Shown: positions 18,629 through 29,948, numbered from the stretch's first letter. The stretch: 64,000 bases of DNA from Mesorhizobium sp. M00.F.Ca.ET.216.01.1.1 (GCF_004010325.2 NZ_SADR02000001.1:82239-146238), one strand, 5' to 3'. Notes: generated by a model not told the origin, from the sequence alone. Numbers and translations: made by a program.

Positions 18629-20062
18629 ATGCCGATCAACATCACCATGCCGGCCCTCTCGCCCACGATGGAAGAGGGCAATCTCGCCAAGTGGCTGGTC
18701 AAGGAGGGCGATAAGGTTTCGCCGGGCGACGTGATCGCCGAGATTGAGACAGACAAGGCGACGATGGAAGTCGAAGCGGTCGACGAGGGCACGGTCGCTA
18801 GACTGGTCGTTCCGGCCGGCACCGAAGGTGTGAAGGTCAACGCGCTGATCGCGGTGTTGGCTGCCGAAGGCGAGGACCCTAGCGCCGCCGCAAAGGGCGG
18901 TGACGGCAGTGCCGCAAAAAGTGATGGCGCTGCCGCGCCAGCGAAGGCTGAGGCCAAGCAGGACAAGGCGCCAATCTCCCCACCCATGGGGGAGATGTCG
19001 ACGAAGTCGACAGAGGGGGGCGCTGCCCCGCCAGCGTCCCAGCCTGTCTCGCCCCCCTCTGCCCTGCCGGGCATCTCCCTCACAAGGGGGGAGATCGGCC
19101 AATCGCCGGACGGCCGCATCTTCGCGTCGCCGCTGGCCCGCCGTATCGCCAAGGACGCCGGCGTCGACGTCTCGGCGGTGGCGGGCTCCGGCCCGCATGG
19201 CCGCGTCGTCAAGGCTGATGTCGAAGCGGCGATTGCTTCGGGTGGCGCTGCGCCGGCAGCAAAGGCAGCGCCCGCAGGCTCACCGGCAACGGCCGCTGCC
19301 GCGCCGAAGGCGATGTCGGACGAGCAGGTGCTGAAACTGTTTGCCGAGGGCTCCTACGAGCTTGTCCCGCACGACGGCATGCGCAAGACGATCGCGCGGC
19401 GGCTGGTCGAGGCCAAGACCACCATCCCGCACTTCTACCTGACGCTCGATTGCGAGCTCGATGCGCTTCTGGCTTTGCGCACGCAGATCAATGCGGCAGC
19501 CCCGGTGAAGAAGACCAACGGGGGCGAGGCACCCGCCTACAAGCTCTCAGTCAACGACATGGTGATCAAAGCGATGGCGATGGCGCTGATGGCGGTGCCG
19601 GATGCCAATGCATCGTGGACCGAAAGCGCCATGATCAAGCACAAGCATGCCGATGTCGGCGTTGCGGTGTCGATCCCTGGCGGTCTGATCACGCCGATCA
19701 TCCGGCGCGCCGACGAAAAGACGCTTTCCGTCATCTCCAACGAGATGAAGGATCTTGCCAGCCGTGCCCGCAGCCGAAAGCTCAAGCCTGAGGAATACCA
19801 GGGCGGCACCACGGCGGTGTCCAATCTCGGTATGTTCGGCGTCAAGGACTTTGCCGCTGTCATCAACCCCCCGCATGCGACGATCCTGGCGGTCGGCGCC
19901 GGCGAGCAGCGCGCGGTGGTGAAGAACGGCGAGATCAAGGTCGCCACTATCATGTCGGTGACGCTGTCGACCGATCACCGCGCCGTCGACGGCGCGCTCG
20001 GCGCCGAACTGCTCGTCGCCTTCAAGCGCATGATCGAAAATCCGATGGGCATGCTGGTCTAG
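18629..20062 (+). CDS. pdhC: Dihydrolipoyllysine acetyltransferase (PDH E2)
   Basis: 477-residue core of the PDH complex, transferring acetyl groups to CoA. One lipoyl domain (1-80, lysine in [10 protein letters not shown]), then a linker, a peripheral subunit-binding domain at about 168-205 (FASPLARRIAKDAGVDVSAV), a second Ala/Pro linker, and the catalytic domain with STDHRAVDGALGAELL near the end. About 42 residues of the first linker (from PISPPMGEM to GEIGQ) are encoded by a palindromic genomic repeat that keeps the frame open. The linker is flexible, so the protein is probably functional. Confidence 0.95.
   Translation: MPINITMPALSPTMEEGNLAKWLVKEGDKVSPGDVIAEIETDKATMEVEAVDEGTVARLVVPAGTEGVKVNALIAVLAAEGEDPSAAAKGGDGSAAKSDGAAAPAKAEAKQDKAPISPPMGEMSTKSTEGGAAPPASQPVSPPSALPGISLTRGEIGQSPDGRIFASPLARRIAKDAGVDVSAVAGSGPHGRVVKADVEAAIASGGAAPAAKAAPAGSPATAAAAPKAMSDEQVLKLFAEGSYELVPHDGMRKTIARRLVEAKTTIPHFYLTLDCELDALLALRTQINAAAPVKKTNGGEAPAYKLSVNDMVIKAMAMALMAVPDANASWTESAMIKHKHADVGVAVSIPGGLITPIIRRADEKTLSVISNEMKDLASRARSRKLKPEEYQGGTTAVSNLGMFGVKDFAAVINPPHATILAVGAGEQRAVVKNGEIKVATIMSVTLSTDHRAVDGALGAELLVAFKRMIENPMGMLV
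18972..19098. repeat. Palindromic repeat inserted in frame within pdhC
   Basis: The outer ends are CAATCTCCCC and GGGGAGATCGG. Inside these, CATGGGGGAGATG faces GCATCTCCCT, and CAGAGGGGGG faces CCCCCCTCTG, so the element folds into a long interrupted hairpin. ATCTCCCCC-type palindromes are a familiar intergenic repeat in mesorhizobial genomes. Here the element lies inside the coding sequence for the lipoyl/subunit-binding linker. Confidence 0.75.
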
Positions 20063-20076
20063 GAGCGACGAAGGCG

Positions 20077-20187
20077 GTGCGGAAATCCTTCACCAGCCTT
20101 TTCGCCTTCATTTTTCCGGGTGTCGTTACGATCATCGTTCAACGGCTGTCCGGGTGCTGGCGGCGCTCGCAGACAAGTTTCGGCTGA
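20077..20187 (+). CDS. Possible small membrane peptide (36 aa)
   Basis: GTG-initiated frame starting 15 bases after pdhC, with AGGAGCGACGAAGG upstream. The product has one hydrophobic segment (SLFAFIFPGVVTIIVQRLSG) flanked by basic residues (RKS at the front, CWRRSQTS behind), consistent with a single-pass membrane peptide. It ends 13 bases before the SGNH hydrolase. No family is recognised and chance cannot be excluded. Confidence 0.3.
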   Translation: MRKSFTSLFAFIFPGVVTIIVQRLSGCWRRSQTSFG

Positions 20188-20199
20188 GGTGGGGCAAAC

Positions 20200-20838
20200 A
20201 TGAAAACTATTCTCAGCTACGGCGATTCGCTGACCTGGGGCTATGACGCGGCAAGCCTTGGCCGCCATCCGCTGGAAGATCGCTGGCCGAGCGTTTTGCG
20301 GGCCGCATTGGGCGGCAGCGTGGAAGTGATTGCGGAAGGCTTGAACGGCCGCACCACGGCCTTCGACGACCATCTGGCCGGGGCAGACCGCAATGGCGCA
20401 AGAGTGCTGCCGACGATCCTGATGACGCATGCGCCGATCGACCTGATTATCTTCATGCTCGGCGCCAATGACATGAAGCCGTGGATCCACGGCAATCCGG
20501 TCGCGGCCAAGCAAGGCATGCAGCGCCTGATCGATATCGTGCGCGGTCACGACTATCCGTTCGACTGGCCAGCACCGCAGATCCTGATTGTCGCGCCGCC
20601 CGCCGTTAGCCGCACGGACAACGCCGAATTCAAGGAAATGTTCGCCGGCGGCGATGAAGCATCCAGGCGGCTTGCGCCGCAATATTCCGCCCTTGCCGAC
20701 GAGGCCGGCTGCGGCTTCTTCGACGCCGGCACGGTGGCCAGCACGACGCCGCTCGACGGCGTTCATCTCGACACGGAAAACACGCGAAGAATCGGCCAGG
20801 CACTGGCTCCGGTCGTGCGCGTCATGCTGGAACTTTAG
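20200..20838 (+). CDS. SGNH/GDSL hydrolase family esterase
   Basis: 212 residues. All four SGNH blocks are visible: GDSLTWG near residue 8 (nucleophile Ser), the conserved Gly in AEGLNGRTTA, GANDMKPW near 88, and DGVHLDTENTRRIG near 186 with the catalytic Asp and His. No signal peptide, so it is cytoplasmic. It sits within the PDH operon between pdhC and lpd, an arrangement I recall from other rhizobia; the substrate is unknown. Confidence 0.88.
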   Translation: MKTILSYGDSLTWGYDAASLGRHPLEDRWPSVLRAALGGSVEVIAEGLNGRTTAFDDHLAGADRNGARVLPTILMTHAPIDLIIFMLGANDMKPWIHGNPVAAKQGMQRLIDIVRGHDYPFDWPAPQILIVAPPAVSRTDNAEFKEMFAGGDEASRRLAPQYSALADEAGCGFFDAGTVASTTPLDGVHLDTENTRRIGQALAPVVRVMLEL

Positions 20839-20857
20839 AGACTCAGGGAGAAAATCC

Positions 20858-22321
20858 GTGGCTGAATCCTACGACGTCATCATCATCGGCTCCGGCCCCG
20901 GCGGCTATGTCACGGCGGTGCGTTCTGCCCAGCTCGGCTTCAAGACGGCTATCGTCGAGCGCGAGCATCTCGGCGGCATCTGCCTCAACTGGGGCTGTAT
21001 CCCGACCAAGGCGCTGCTGCGTTCGGCCGAGATTATGCACTATTCGGATCACCTGAAGGACTATGGGCTGAAGATCGACGGCAAGGTCAGCGTCGATACC
21101 GCCGCCGTTGTCGACCGCTCGCGGAAGGTCTCGCTGCGGCTCAACGGCGGTGTCGCCTTCCTGATGAAGAAGAACAAGGTCGACGTCATCTGGGGCGAAG
21201 CCAAGCTCTCCAAGCCGGCTTCCGGCGATAAACCAGGCGAAATCGTCGTTTCGAAATCTTCCAAGAAGCCGATGGAGCCGCAGCCGCCGGCGCCGAAGGG
21301 TGTCAAGGGCGAGGGCACCTACACTGCCAAGCACATCATCCTGGCGACCGGCGCCAGGCCGCGCGCGCTGCCCGGCATCGAGCCCGACGGCAAGCTGATC
21401 TGGACCTACTTCGAGGCGATGGTGCCCAAGGAGATGCCGAAATCGCTGCTGGTGATGGGCTCGGGCGCCATCGGCATCGAATTCGCCTCGTTCTACCGAA
21501 CCATGGGGGCGGACGTGACGGTGGTCGAGCTGCTGCCGGCGGTGATGCCGGTCGAGGACGCCGAGGTCTCGAAATTCGCGCAGAAGCAGTTCGAGAAGCA
21601 AGGCATGAATATCATCCTAGAAGCCAAGGTGACCAAGGTCGAGAAGGGTGCCAACTCGGTGACGGCGCATGTCGAGATGAAGGACGGCAAGGTCGAGAAG
21701 ATCACGGCCGACCGCATGATCTCGGCTGTGGGCGTACAGGGCAACATTGAGAATCTTGGCCTCGAGGCGCTCGGCGTGAAGACCGAGCGCGGCTGCGTCA
21801 TCGTCGATGGCTACGGCAAGACCAATGTGCCCGGCATCTATGCAATCGGCGACGTCGCCGGACCGCCGATGCTCGCCCACAAGGCTGAGCATGAGGGTGT
21901 AGTGTGCGTTGAGAAGATCGCCAATTTCCCCGGCGTACACGCCACCGACAAGCTGAAAATTCCGGGCTGCACCTATTGCAACCCGCAGGTCGCCTCCGTC
22001 GGCTTGACCGAGGCCAAGGCAAAGGCCGAGGGCAAGGACATCCGCGTCGGCCGCTTCCAGTTCGGCGCCAACGGCAAGGCGATCGCGCTCGGCGAGGATC
22101 AGGGCTTCATCAAGACCATCTTCGACAAGAAGACCGGCCAGCTGCTTGGCGCGCATATGGTCGGCGCCGAAGTGACCGAGCTGATCCAGGGGTTCGTCGT
22201 GGCGATGAACCTGGAGACCACCGAGGAAGAGCTGATGCACACGATCTTCCCGCACCCGACGCTGTCGGAGATGATGAAGGAGAGCGTGCTCGACGCCTAT
22301 GGCCGGGCGTTGAATGCATGA
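20858..22321 (+). CDS. lpdA: Dihydrolipoyl dehydrogenase (E3)
   Basis: Reoxidises dihydrolipoyl groups of the PDH complex with NAD. 487 residues from GTG 20858 (AGGGAG upstream). Seen: FAD-binding GSGPGGY, redox-active disulfide GGICLNWGCIP near 40, NAD-binding GSGAIGIEFAS near 205, GDVAGPPMLAHKA near 330, and the C-terminal HPHP-type motif as FPHPTLSEMM near 470. An extra segment around 125-145 (PMEPQPPAPKGVKG), rich in Pro and Lys, interrupts the FAD domain. This insertion is typical of PDH-operon E3 in this group. Confidence 0.96.
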   Translation: MAESYDVIIIGSGPGGYVTAVRSAQLGFKTAIVEREHLGGICLNWGCIPTKALLRSAEIMHYSDHLKDYGLKIDGKVSVDTAAVVDRSRKVSLRLNGGVAFLMKKNKVDVIWGEAKLSKPASGDKPGEIVVSKSSKKPMEPQPPAPKGVKGEGTYTAKHIILATGARPRALPGIEPDGKLIWTYFEAMVPKEMPKSLLVMGSGAIGIEFASFYRTMGADVTVVELLPAVMPVEDAEVSKFAQKQFEKQGMNIILEAKVTKVEKGANSVTAHVEMKDGKVEKITADRMISAVGVQGNIENLGLEALGVKTERGCVIVDGYGKTNVPGIYAIGDVAGPPMLAHKAEHEGVVCVEKIANFPGVHATDKLKIPGCTYCNPQVASVGLTEAKAKAEGKDIRVGRFQFGANGKAIALGEDQGFIKTIFDKKTGQLLGAHMVGAEVTELIQGFVVAMNLETTEEELMHTIFPHPTLSEMMKESVLDAYGRALNA

Positions 22322-22441
22322 CAGATTGGGAACGCATGATAAATTGGCCGCGCGAGACTCACACGCAGGAGCCGGGGGAACTCGACGGCAAGGTAACCCG
22401 TTTCCGGATGTATCATCACCCATCACCAGAGGAGTGGGCAT

Positions 22442-22699
22442 ATGGACGTGAACGGCGTGGGCTGGGTGGCAGCCATCATCATCGGAGGTCTGGCAGGCTG
22501 GCTCGCCGAGATGTTCATGAAGAGCAACATCGGCATCATGATGAACATCATCCTCGGCATTGCCGGCGCGGTCGTACTGAATGCCATTCTGCAGGCCCTG
22601 AACATCGGCGCCTTCGGCGTCGGCTGGATCGCCTATCTGATCACCGGTTTCATCGGCGCCTGCCTGCTGATAGCGGTCGGACGCTTGGTGCGCCGTTAG
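22442..22699 (+). CDS. GlsB/YeaQ/YmgE family stress-response membrane protein
   Basis: 85 residues, almost entirely hydrophobic, with three transmembrane segments and glycine zippers (VAAIIIGGLAGWLAE, IMMNIILGIAGAVVLNAIL, GWIAYLITGFIGACLLIAVGRL). It belongs to the transglycosylase-associated/GlsB family of small inner-membrane stress proteins. GAGG precedes ATG 22442. It lies between lpdA and lipA, with a hairpin downstream that probably ends its transcript. Confidence 0.88.
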   Translation: MDVNGVGWVAAIIIGGLAGWLAEMFMKSNIGIMMNIILGIAGAVVLNAILQALNIGAFGVGWIAYLITGFIGACLLIAVGRLVRR

Positions 22700-22722
22700 C
22701 CTGTGTCGATATCTGCTATGCG

Positions 22723-22760
22723 AAAAAGGCTGTAGCGACATGCGCCGCCGTGGCCTTTTT
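22723..22760 (+). terminator. Probable terminator between glsB and lipA
   Basis: AAAAAGGC and GCCTTTTT form an 8-bp stem around a 22-base loop, with the T run on the 3' side. The loop is long for a standard terminator, so this is provisional. Confidence 0.45.
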
Positions 22761-22838
22761 CTTTGCGCCGAAAAGCCTTAGATGACGTTGAAAAGGCGAA
22801 CGCCGGGGCAGGCGGTCGCGAAATGAACCGGGGTTCAA

Positions 22839-23804
22839 ATGGTCACTGTCCTCGACACGATTGCCAATGTGCCGCGACTGCGGCACCCCGAAAAGGCGCA
22901 CAGGCCCGATCAGGAGGTGCTGCGCAAACCCGACTGGATCCGCGTCAAGGCGCCGGTGTCGAAAGGCTATGCCGAGACGCGCGAGATCGTGAAGTCGCAC
23001 AAACTGGTGACGGTGTGCGAGGAGGCCGGCTGCCCCAATATCGGCGAGTGCTGGGAGAAGAAGCACGCGACCTTCATGATCATGGGCGAGATCTGCACGC
23101 GCGCCTGCGCCTTCTGCAACGTCGCCACCGGCATTCCGACTGCGCTCGATCCCGATGAGCCGGCGCGTGTCGCGCATGCGGTCAAGCAGATGGGCCTGAG
23201 CCATGTCGTCATCACCTCCGTTGACCGTGACGATCTCCCGGACGGTGGAGCGCAGCATTTCGCCGAAGTCATCCGCGCCATCAGGGCAGCGACGCCGTCG
23301 ACGACGATCGAGGTCCTGACGCCCGACTTCCTGCGCAAGGATGGCGCTTTGGAGATCGTGGTGGCGGCGAAGCCCGACGTCTTCAACCACAATCTCGAGA
23401 CGGTGCCTTCGAACTATCTGACGGTGCGGCCGGGTGCCCGCTACTTCCACTCGATCAGGCTTTTGCAGCGGGTGAAGGAGCTCGATCCGTCGATCTTCAC
23501 CAAGTCCGGCATCATGGTTGGCCTGGGTGAGGAGCGAAACGAGATCCTGCAATTGATGGACGATCTGCGCTCGGCCAATGTCGACTTCATGACCATCGGC
23601 CAGTACCTGCAGCCGTCGAAGAAACACCACCCGGTGATCCGCTTCGTCACGCCGGAGGAGTTCAAGGCCTTCGAGACGATCGGCAAGACCAAGGGCTTCC
23701 TGCTGGTGTCGTCGAGCCCGCTGACGCGCTCGTCGCACCATGCCGGCGACGATTTCGCCAGGCTGCGCGCAGCGCGCGAAGCGCTTCTCAAGAAATCTGC
23801 CTAA
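22839..23804 (+). CDS. lipA: Lipoyl synthase
   Basis: Radical SAM enzyme that inserts two sulfurs into octanoyl-lysine to make the lipoyl cofactor used by the PDH proteins encoded upstream. 321 residues. The auxiliary cluster motif [12 protein letters not shown] lies near residue 60 and the radical SAM CxxxCxxC as CTRACAFC near 87. The C-terminal [10 protein letters not shown] motif supplies the serine ligand of the auxiliary cluster. Placement after lpdA is the usual rhizobial order. Confidence 0.97.
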   Translation: MVTVLDTIANVPRLRHPEKAHRPDQEVLRKPDWIRVKAPVSKGYAETREIVKSHKLVTVCEEAGCPNIGECWEKKHATFMIMGEICTRACAFCNVATGIPTALDPDEPARVAHAVKQMGLSHVVITSVDRDDLPDGGAQHFAEVIRAIRAATPSTTIEVLTPDFLRKDGALEIVVAAKPDVFNHNLETVPSNYLTVRPGARYFHSIRLLQRVKELDPSIFTKSGIMVGLGEERNEILQLMDDLRSANVDFMTIGQYLQPSKKHHPVIRFVTPEEFKAFETIGKTKGFLLVSSSPLTRSSHHAGDDFARLRAAREALLKKSA

Positions 23805-23816
23805 CACGCTGTTTTC

Positions 23817-24275
23817 ATGCCGAAATTTGAAGCCACTCGCCGGGTCGCCCATACGCCGGAACAGATGTTCGCGCTGGTCTCCGATATCGAATCCTATCCG
23901 CAATTCCTGCCGCTTTGCGAGGCGCTGACGGTTCGCTCGCGCAAGGAGCGCGACGGACGCACCTTGCTCGTCGCCGACATGAGTGTCGGCTACAAGGCGA
24001 TCCGCGAAACCTTTACGACGCAAGTATTTCTGAAACCCGACGAGAAGGCCATCGACGTCAAATACATCAATGGTCCGTTCAAATATCTGAGCAATGTCTG
24101 GCGCTTCGAGCCGGCGGATGGTGGTTGCGATGTCCGCTTCTTTATCGACTATGAGTTCAAGAGCCGCGTTTTGGGCGCGCTGATGGGAACAATGTTCGAT
24201 CGCGCTTTCCGCATGTTCTCCGAGGCTTTTGAGAAGCGGGCCAGCATCATCTACGGCGCAACAACACCAAGCTGA
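23817..24275 (+). CDS. COQ10/RatA-type START domain protein (type II toxin-antitoxin RatA family)
   Basis: 152 residues of the polyketide-cyclase/START family: MPKFEATRRVAHTPEQMF, DIESYPQFLPLCEAL, then NGPFKYLSNVWRFEP and FIDYEFKSRVLGALMG. In the alphaproteobacterial context, next to lipA, a role as a coenzyme Q-binding (COQ10) protein in respiration is more likely than ribosome toxin activity, but this is inference. Its 3' end overlaps the convergent CinA gene by 25 bases. Confidence 0.87.
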   Translation: MPKFEATRRVAHTPEQMFALVSDIESYPQFLPLCEALTVRSRKERDGRTLLVADMSVGYKAIRETFTTQVFLKPDEKAIDVKYINGPFKYLSNVWRFEPADGGCDVRFFIDYEFKSRVLGALMGTMFDRAFRMFSEAFEKRASIIYGATTPS

Positions 24276-24760
24276 TCCTCACCGAGCGCGCGCAAGCCCA
24301 GTTCAAGCGCATGCCTGACCGTCTCCCGGCGGATGAAATCGCGGCCCTTGTCGGCAAACAGCTGGCGTTCGGCGACCGCTGGCCGACCTCTCACTGCGAT
24401 ACCGAACCAGACAAGGCCGACGGGTTTTTCCGCCGAGCCGCCGCCCGGACCGGCAATGCCGGTGACGGCAAGCGTCAATCCGGCATGCGAACGGGCCAGG
24501 GCTCCTGCTGCCATCTCGATCGCCGTTTCGCGGGAGACAGCACCATGAGCGTCAAGCATGACGGCGGAGACTCCAAGCATCTCGGTCTTGGCTTCGTTGG
24601 AATAGGTGATGAACCCTCGGTCGACCACTGTGGATGAGCCGGCGATGTCGGTCAGCGCGGCGATGATCATGCCGCCAGTACAGCTTTCAGCCGTCGCCAG
24701 CATGATGCCGCGTCGTTGGCATGCCTGAAGCAGGGCGTTTGCAATCTCGCTGTTGCTCAT
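24251..24760 (-). CDS. CinA family protein (nicotinamide-nucleotide amidase domain)
   Basis: 169 residues corresponding to the stand-alone C-terminal CinA domain, which deamidates nicotinamide mononucleotide. Motifs seen: TAESCTGGMI near 21 (the catalytic Ser is in this segment), GFITYSNEAKTEMLGV, and TGIAGPGGGSAEKPVGLVW near 100. Start overlaps the ispDF stop by one base (TAATG), so it is translated as the second gene of an ispDF-cinA operon. Confidence 0.9.
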   Translation of the reverse strand: MSNSEIANALLQACQRRGIMLATAESCTGGMIIAALTDIAGSSTVVDRGFITYSNEAKTEMLGVSAVMLDAHGAVSRETAIEMAAGALARSHAGLTLAVTGIAGPGGGSAEKPVGLVWFGIAVRGRPAVAERQLFADKGRDFIRRETVRHALELGLRALGEDQLGVVAP

Positions 24761-25995
24761 TATTCGGGCACGTCACCAGGAAACACGACACTGGCAGTGG
24801 CGATGGCGGCAATGCCTTCCTCGCGACCGACAAAGCCGAGCTTTTCATTGGTTGTCGCCTTGATCGAGACGCGGTCGGCGGAAATTCCCAGCATCGCCGA
24901 AAGGATTTTGGTCATGGCGTCGCGATGCGGGCCGACGCGCGGCGCCTCGCAGATCAGCGTGATGTCGGCATTGGCGATGCGGCCGCCGCGCTCGCGCACT
25001 AGTTTCGCCGCATGTTCAACGAATATCCGCGATGCCGCGCCTTTCCATTGCGGATCGGAAGGCGGGAAATGCGTGCCGATGTCGCCGGCACCACAAGTGG
25101 CGAGCAACGCATCGGTCAGCGCGTGGAGAGCGACATCGGCATCGGAATGGCCAGACAGCTTCTTGCCGTGCGGGATCGAGATGCCGCACAGAGTGACATG
25201 GTCGCCGGGCTCGAACGCGTGGACATCGTAGCCATTGCCGGTGCGGATGTCCGGAAACCGCGGCCGCTCTCCGGAAAGCCGCTGATCTGCCATCGCAATA
25301 TCCCTTGCCCAGGTCAGTTTGACATTGTCCGGCGAGCCGGGAACGATCTTCACCGGAATATGCGCCCATTCAGCGATCGCGGCGTCGTCGGTGAAATCCA
25401 CCTTGCCCAGATGATGGGCCTTTTCGTGGGCCGCCAGGATCGGCCAGAACGGAAAACCTTGCGGCGTCTGGGCGGCATGAAGCCCATCTCTGGAAACCGT
25501 CTCGCCGATCATGCCGGCTGCCGACTCACGCTTCAGCGTGTCGGCGACGGGCAGGGCAGGCAGCGCTCCCTGTCGCTCGCCGATGGCCTCGATCGTGCGG
25601 TCTATCAAGCCTGCATCGACGAATGGACGCACAGCGTCATGGACCAGAACCCGGCTCGGCGCATGAGCTCTCAGCGCCAACAGCCCGAGCCGGACGGAGT
25701 CCTGTCTGGTCGATCCGCCAACGATGGCAGTGACCCGATCGGCGCTGGCGCCCGCCGCCCGCCGAAAAAGCTCGCGGTCGTCGGCATGGATGGCGACGAC
25801 GACCGGGCCTGTCCTCGGGTGCTCCAGAAACATGTCCAGCGTGCGTGCGATGATGGCGCGGCCGCCGATGCTCTGGTACTGTTTCGGTCCATCGGCCTGT
25901 CCGGCGCGCGCTCCGCGGCCGGCTGCGACGATGACCACGGCAACCTTGTCGTCCGTGGCCGGGGCCTGCATTTCACTTGCGTCTGTCATTGTCAT
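24760..25995 (-). CDS. ispDF: Bifunctional MEP cytidylyltransferase / MECDP synthase
   Basis: 411-residue fusion of two non-consecutive enzymes of the non-mevalonate isoprenoid pathway. IspD is N-terminal (nucleotide-binding [22 protein letters not shown] near 138). IspF is C-terminal from about residue 250 ([28 protein letters not shown] with metal ligands, and a C-terminal [17 protein letters not shown]). The fusion is standard in alphaproteobacteria. ATG 25995 and 25989 are both possible. Upstream lies a palindromic repeat and the divergent dusB gene. Confidence 0.95.
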   Translation of the reverse strand: MTMTDASEMQAPATDDKVAVVIVAAGRGARAGQADGPKQYQSIGGRAIIARTLDMFLEHPRTGPVVVAIHADDRELFRRAAGASADRVTAIVGGSTRQDSVRLGLLALRAHAPSRVLVHDAVRPFVDAGLIDRTIEAIGERQGALPALPVADTLKRESAAGMIGETVSRDGLHAAQTPQGFPFWPILAAHEKAHHLGKVDFTDDAAIAEWAHIPVKIVPGSPDNVKLTWARDIAMADQRLSGERPRFPDIRTGNGYDVHAFEPGDHVTLCGISIPHGKKLSGHSDADVALHALTDALLATCGAGDIGTHFPPSDPQWKGAASRIFVEHAAKLVRERGGRIANADITLICEAPRVGPHRDAMTKILSAMLGISADRVSIKATTNEKLGFVGREEGIAAIATASVVFPGDVPE

Positions 25996-26006
25996 GCGAG
26001 ACGCTT

Positions 26007-26052
26007 AGCGCACGATGCCGAAAAGTGGAATCGGTTTTCGGAAAGATACAAA
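26007..26052. repeat. Small palindromic repeat (GCATGATCCCGAAAA type), copy 1
   Basis: AGCGCACGATGCCGAAAAGTGGAATCGGTTTTCGGAAAGAT is an imperfect palindrome centred on GAAAAGTGGAATCGGTTTTC. The same family occurs at 47369-47416. It lies in the ispDF-dusB intergenic region. Confidence 0.6.
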
Positions 26053-26206
26053 GCTCCAAAGCGTCCCCAGAGACGCGCAGCGCTTTTGGAGGCGGGAAGG
26101 CCGACATTTTCCTAAATGCACCTTGATGCGACATCATTGTGCGTTGCACATTGCCGCTGTTCTGGCTAGAGAATGGGCAGCAATCGAAGATGCTTGGTTT
26201 TTGTGC

Positions 26207-27235
26207 ATGCCTGACCTGACCAAATTGGCTTCCCTGCTGGATGTGGGCGGCGTGAAAATCCGCAATCGCGCCTTTCTGGCACCTATGTCGGGAATAACCG
26301 ACGAACCGTTCCGACGGCGCGCCTACGCGCATGGCGCCGGACTGGTCGTGTCAGAGATGGTGGCGAGCGGCGAGCTTGCCAAGGGCAGGGTCGGCTGCGA
26401 CCTGCGTATCCGTCACTCCGGGCTGCCCGTCCACATGGTCCAGCTTGCCGGCCGCGAGGCGGCGCACATGGCCGAAGGCGCGCGAATCGCTGCCGGCGAG
26501 GGCGCCGATATTATCGACATCAATATGGGCTGCCCGGCCAAGAAGGTGACAGGCGGCTATGCCGGCTCGGCGCTGATGCGCGGTCTCGACCACGCGCTGT
26601 CGCTGATCGAGGCGGTGATCGGTGCTGTCGAGGTGCCGGTCACGGTCAAGATGCGGCTCGGCTGGGACGAAAGCGCGCTCAACGCGCCTGTTCTGGCGCG
26701 CCGCGCCGAGCAGGCCGGCGTCAGGATGGTGACGGTGCATGGACGCACGCGCTGCCAGTTCTACCGAGGCAAGGCCGATTGGCGCGCCATCGCCCGCATA
26801 AAGCAGGCGGTGTCGATCCCGGTCGTTGCCAATGGCGATGTCGGCTCGCCAGCAGAGGCGGTGATGATCCTCGACCAGTCGGGGGCGGATGCGGTGATGA
26901 TCGGCCGCGCGCACTATGGCGCGCCGTGGATGGCGGGCAGCATCGCGGCGGCTGCGGCGGGTGAAACGACCCCCCAGATCCCCGGAAGCCAGGAAGCACT
27001 GGCCGATTATATCGTTGCCCATTACGAGGACATGCTGACGCTCTATGGCATCGAAAGCGGCCTGCGCCAGGCGCGCAAGCATCTTGGCTGGTATCTCGAC
27101 AGCCACGCCGCCGGCGCCGTCGATGAGCAGCGAAAGACCATCCTCACCTCCTTCGAGCCCGTCCGCGTCATTGCCGCGTTGCGCGAGGTGTTTTCAAGCG
27201 CTCACGAGGCGGTGAACCTGCGGAGCGCGGCATGA
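26207..27235 (+). CDS. dusB: tRNA-dihydrouridine synthase (DusB/NifR3)
   Basis: FMN-dependent reduction of uridines in tRNA. 342 residues from ATG 26207. Seen: [18 protein letters not shown] near the N-terminus, catalytic Cys in [10 protein letters not shown] near 105, KMRLGWDE near 150, HGRTRCQFY near 180, and [14 protein letters not shown] near 215. The open frame extends upstream to 26015, but that part covers the palindromic repeat and matches nothing. The stop overlaps ntrB (ATGA), the conserved nifR3-ntrB-ntrC operon. Confidence 0.94.
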   Translation: MPDLTKLASLLDVGGVKIRNRAFLAPMSGITDEPFRRRAYAHGAGLVVSEMVASGELAKGRVGCDLRIRHSGLPVHMVQLAGREAAHMAEGARIAAGEGADIIDINMGCPAKKVTGGYAGSALMRGLDHALSLIEAVIGAVEVPVTVKMRLGWDESALNAPVLARRAEQAGVRMVTVHGRTRCQFYRGKADWRAIARIKQAVSIPVVANGDVGSPAEAVMILDQSGADAVMIGRAHYGAPWMAGSIAAAAAGETTPQIPGSQEALADYIVAHYEDMLTLYGIESGLRQARKHLGWYLDSHAAGAVDEQRKTILTSFEPVRVIAALREVFSSAHEAVNLRSAA

Positions 27236-28370
27236 ATGCCACCGTTGTACGAAGCACAGACATGGCGGACGCCGCCCACATCGTACTCAACACGATCCGC
27301 CGCCCAGTGATCATGGTCGATCCGGAGGGGTTCATCACCTTCGCCAATGCCGACGCCGAGGATTTCTTCCGCTCGAGCGCGACCATGCTCGCCCGCAACA
27401 CGCTGTCCAAGCTCATTCCTTTCGGCAGCCCGCTGCTGACGCTTGTCGACCAGGTGCGCGAGCGCCGGGCGCCGGTCAACGAATACCGGGTCGACGTCTC
27501 GTCGCCGCGTCTCGGAATCGAGAAGGTCGTCGACCTTTATGTCGCGCCGGTGCCGGAATTTCCGGGCTCTGTCGTGGTGATGTTCCAGGAACGGTCGATG
27601 GCCGACAAGATCGACCGGCAAATGACGCATCGCGGTGCGGCGCGCTCGGTCACCGGCCTTGCCGCGATGCTCGCCCACGAGATCAAGAACCCGCTCTCCG
27701 GTATACGCGGTGCAGCGCAACTGCTCGAACTGTCGGCCTCCGACGAGGATCGCGCGCTGACGCGCCTGATAACCGACGAGACCGACCGCATCGTGTCGCT
27801 GGTCGATCGCATGGAGGTGTTTTCCGACGAGCGGCCGATCGACCGCTATCCGGTCAACATCCATGTGATCCTCGATCATGTGAAGGCGATTGCCAAGAAC
27901 GGTTTTGCAAAGAGAATCAAGATATTGGAGGATTATGATCCATCATTGCCTCCGGTTTACGCCAACCGCGACCAACTCATCCAGGTGTTCCTGAACCTGG
28001 TCAAGAATGCCGCCGAGGCGATCGGCGGCGACCCGCAAGGCGAGATCATGCTGTCGACCGCCTTCCGACCGGGCATTCGTGTTTCCGTGCCGGGAACGCA
28101 GGACCGCGTATCGCTGCCGCTGGAATTCTGCGTGCGCGACAACGGCTCGGGCGTTTCCGAGGATATCCTGCCGATCCTGTTCGATCCATTCATCACCACC
28201 AAGCCGAACGGCTCAGGGCTCGGCCTGGCGCTGGTGGCGAAGATCGTCGGTGAGCATGGCGGCATCATCGAATGCGATTCGACGCCGCGCGGAACCACAT
28301 TCCGCATCCTGATGCCGGCCTGGAAGGAAACGCCGTTCGGCGCCGATGACGATGGTGAAGGAGACCGCAA

Positions 28371-28374
<4 letters not shown>
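27232..28374 (+). CDS. ntrB: Nitrogen regulation sensor kinase NtrB
   Basis: Soluble histidine kinase that phosphorylates NtrC under nitrogen limitation and dephosphorylates it when bound by PII. 380 residues: a PAS domain (about 15-120), the dimerisation/phosphorylation helix [11 protein letters not shown] near 145, and an ATPase domain with the N box [16 protein letters not shown] and [13 protein letters not shown]. No membrane segment. It overlaps both dusB and ntrC by four bases, consistent with tight coupling. Confidence 0.96.
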
Positions 28375-29831
<1,457 letters not shown>

Positions 29832-29948
29832 GCCAGGTCGTTTTTCGCGGGGATCGATCGTCGAAAGATTTCCGTCTCGGTCACACTTGTTGCATAATCG
29901 CCACAATGCGTTGCATAGATCAACGCATCATTGGCTCCACGCGGCGAC

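Noticed and set aside
17480..19198. 572-codon open frame antisense to pdhB/pdhC
   Set aside because: Composition is His/Arg/Gly-rich, as expected of an antisense shadow, and it covers two proven genes.
22318..22785. ATG overlapping the lpdA stop that opens a 150-codon frame
   Set aside because: Beyond 22440 it only shadows the GlsB gene, with an Arg/His-rich product; the short first part shows no family.
24251..24275. 25-base overlap of the convergent COQ10-type and cinA genes
   Set aside because: Both frames are complete and such short convergent overlaps are ordinary.
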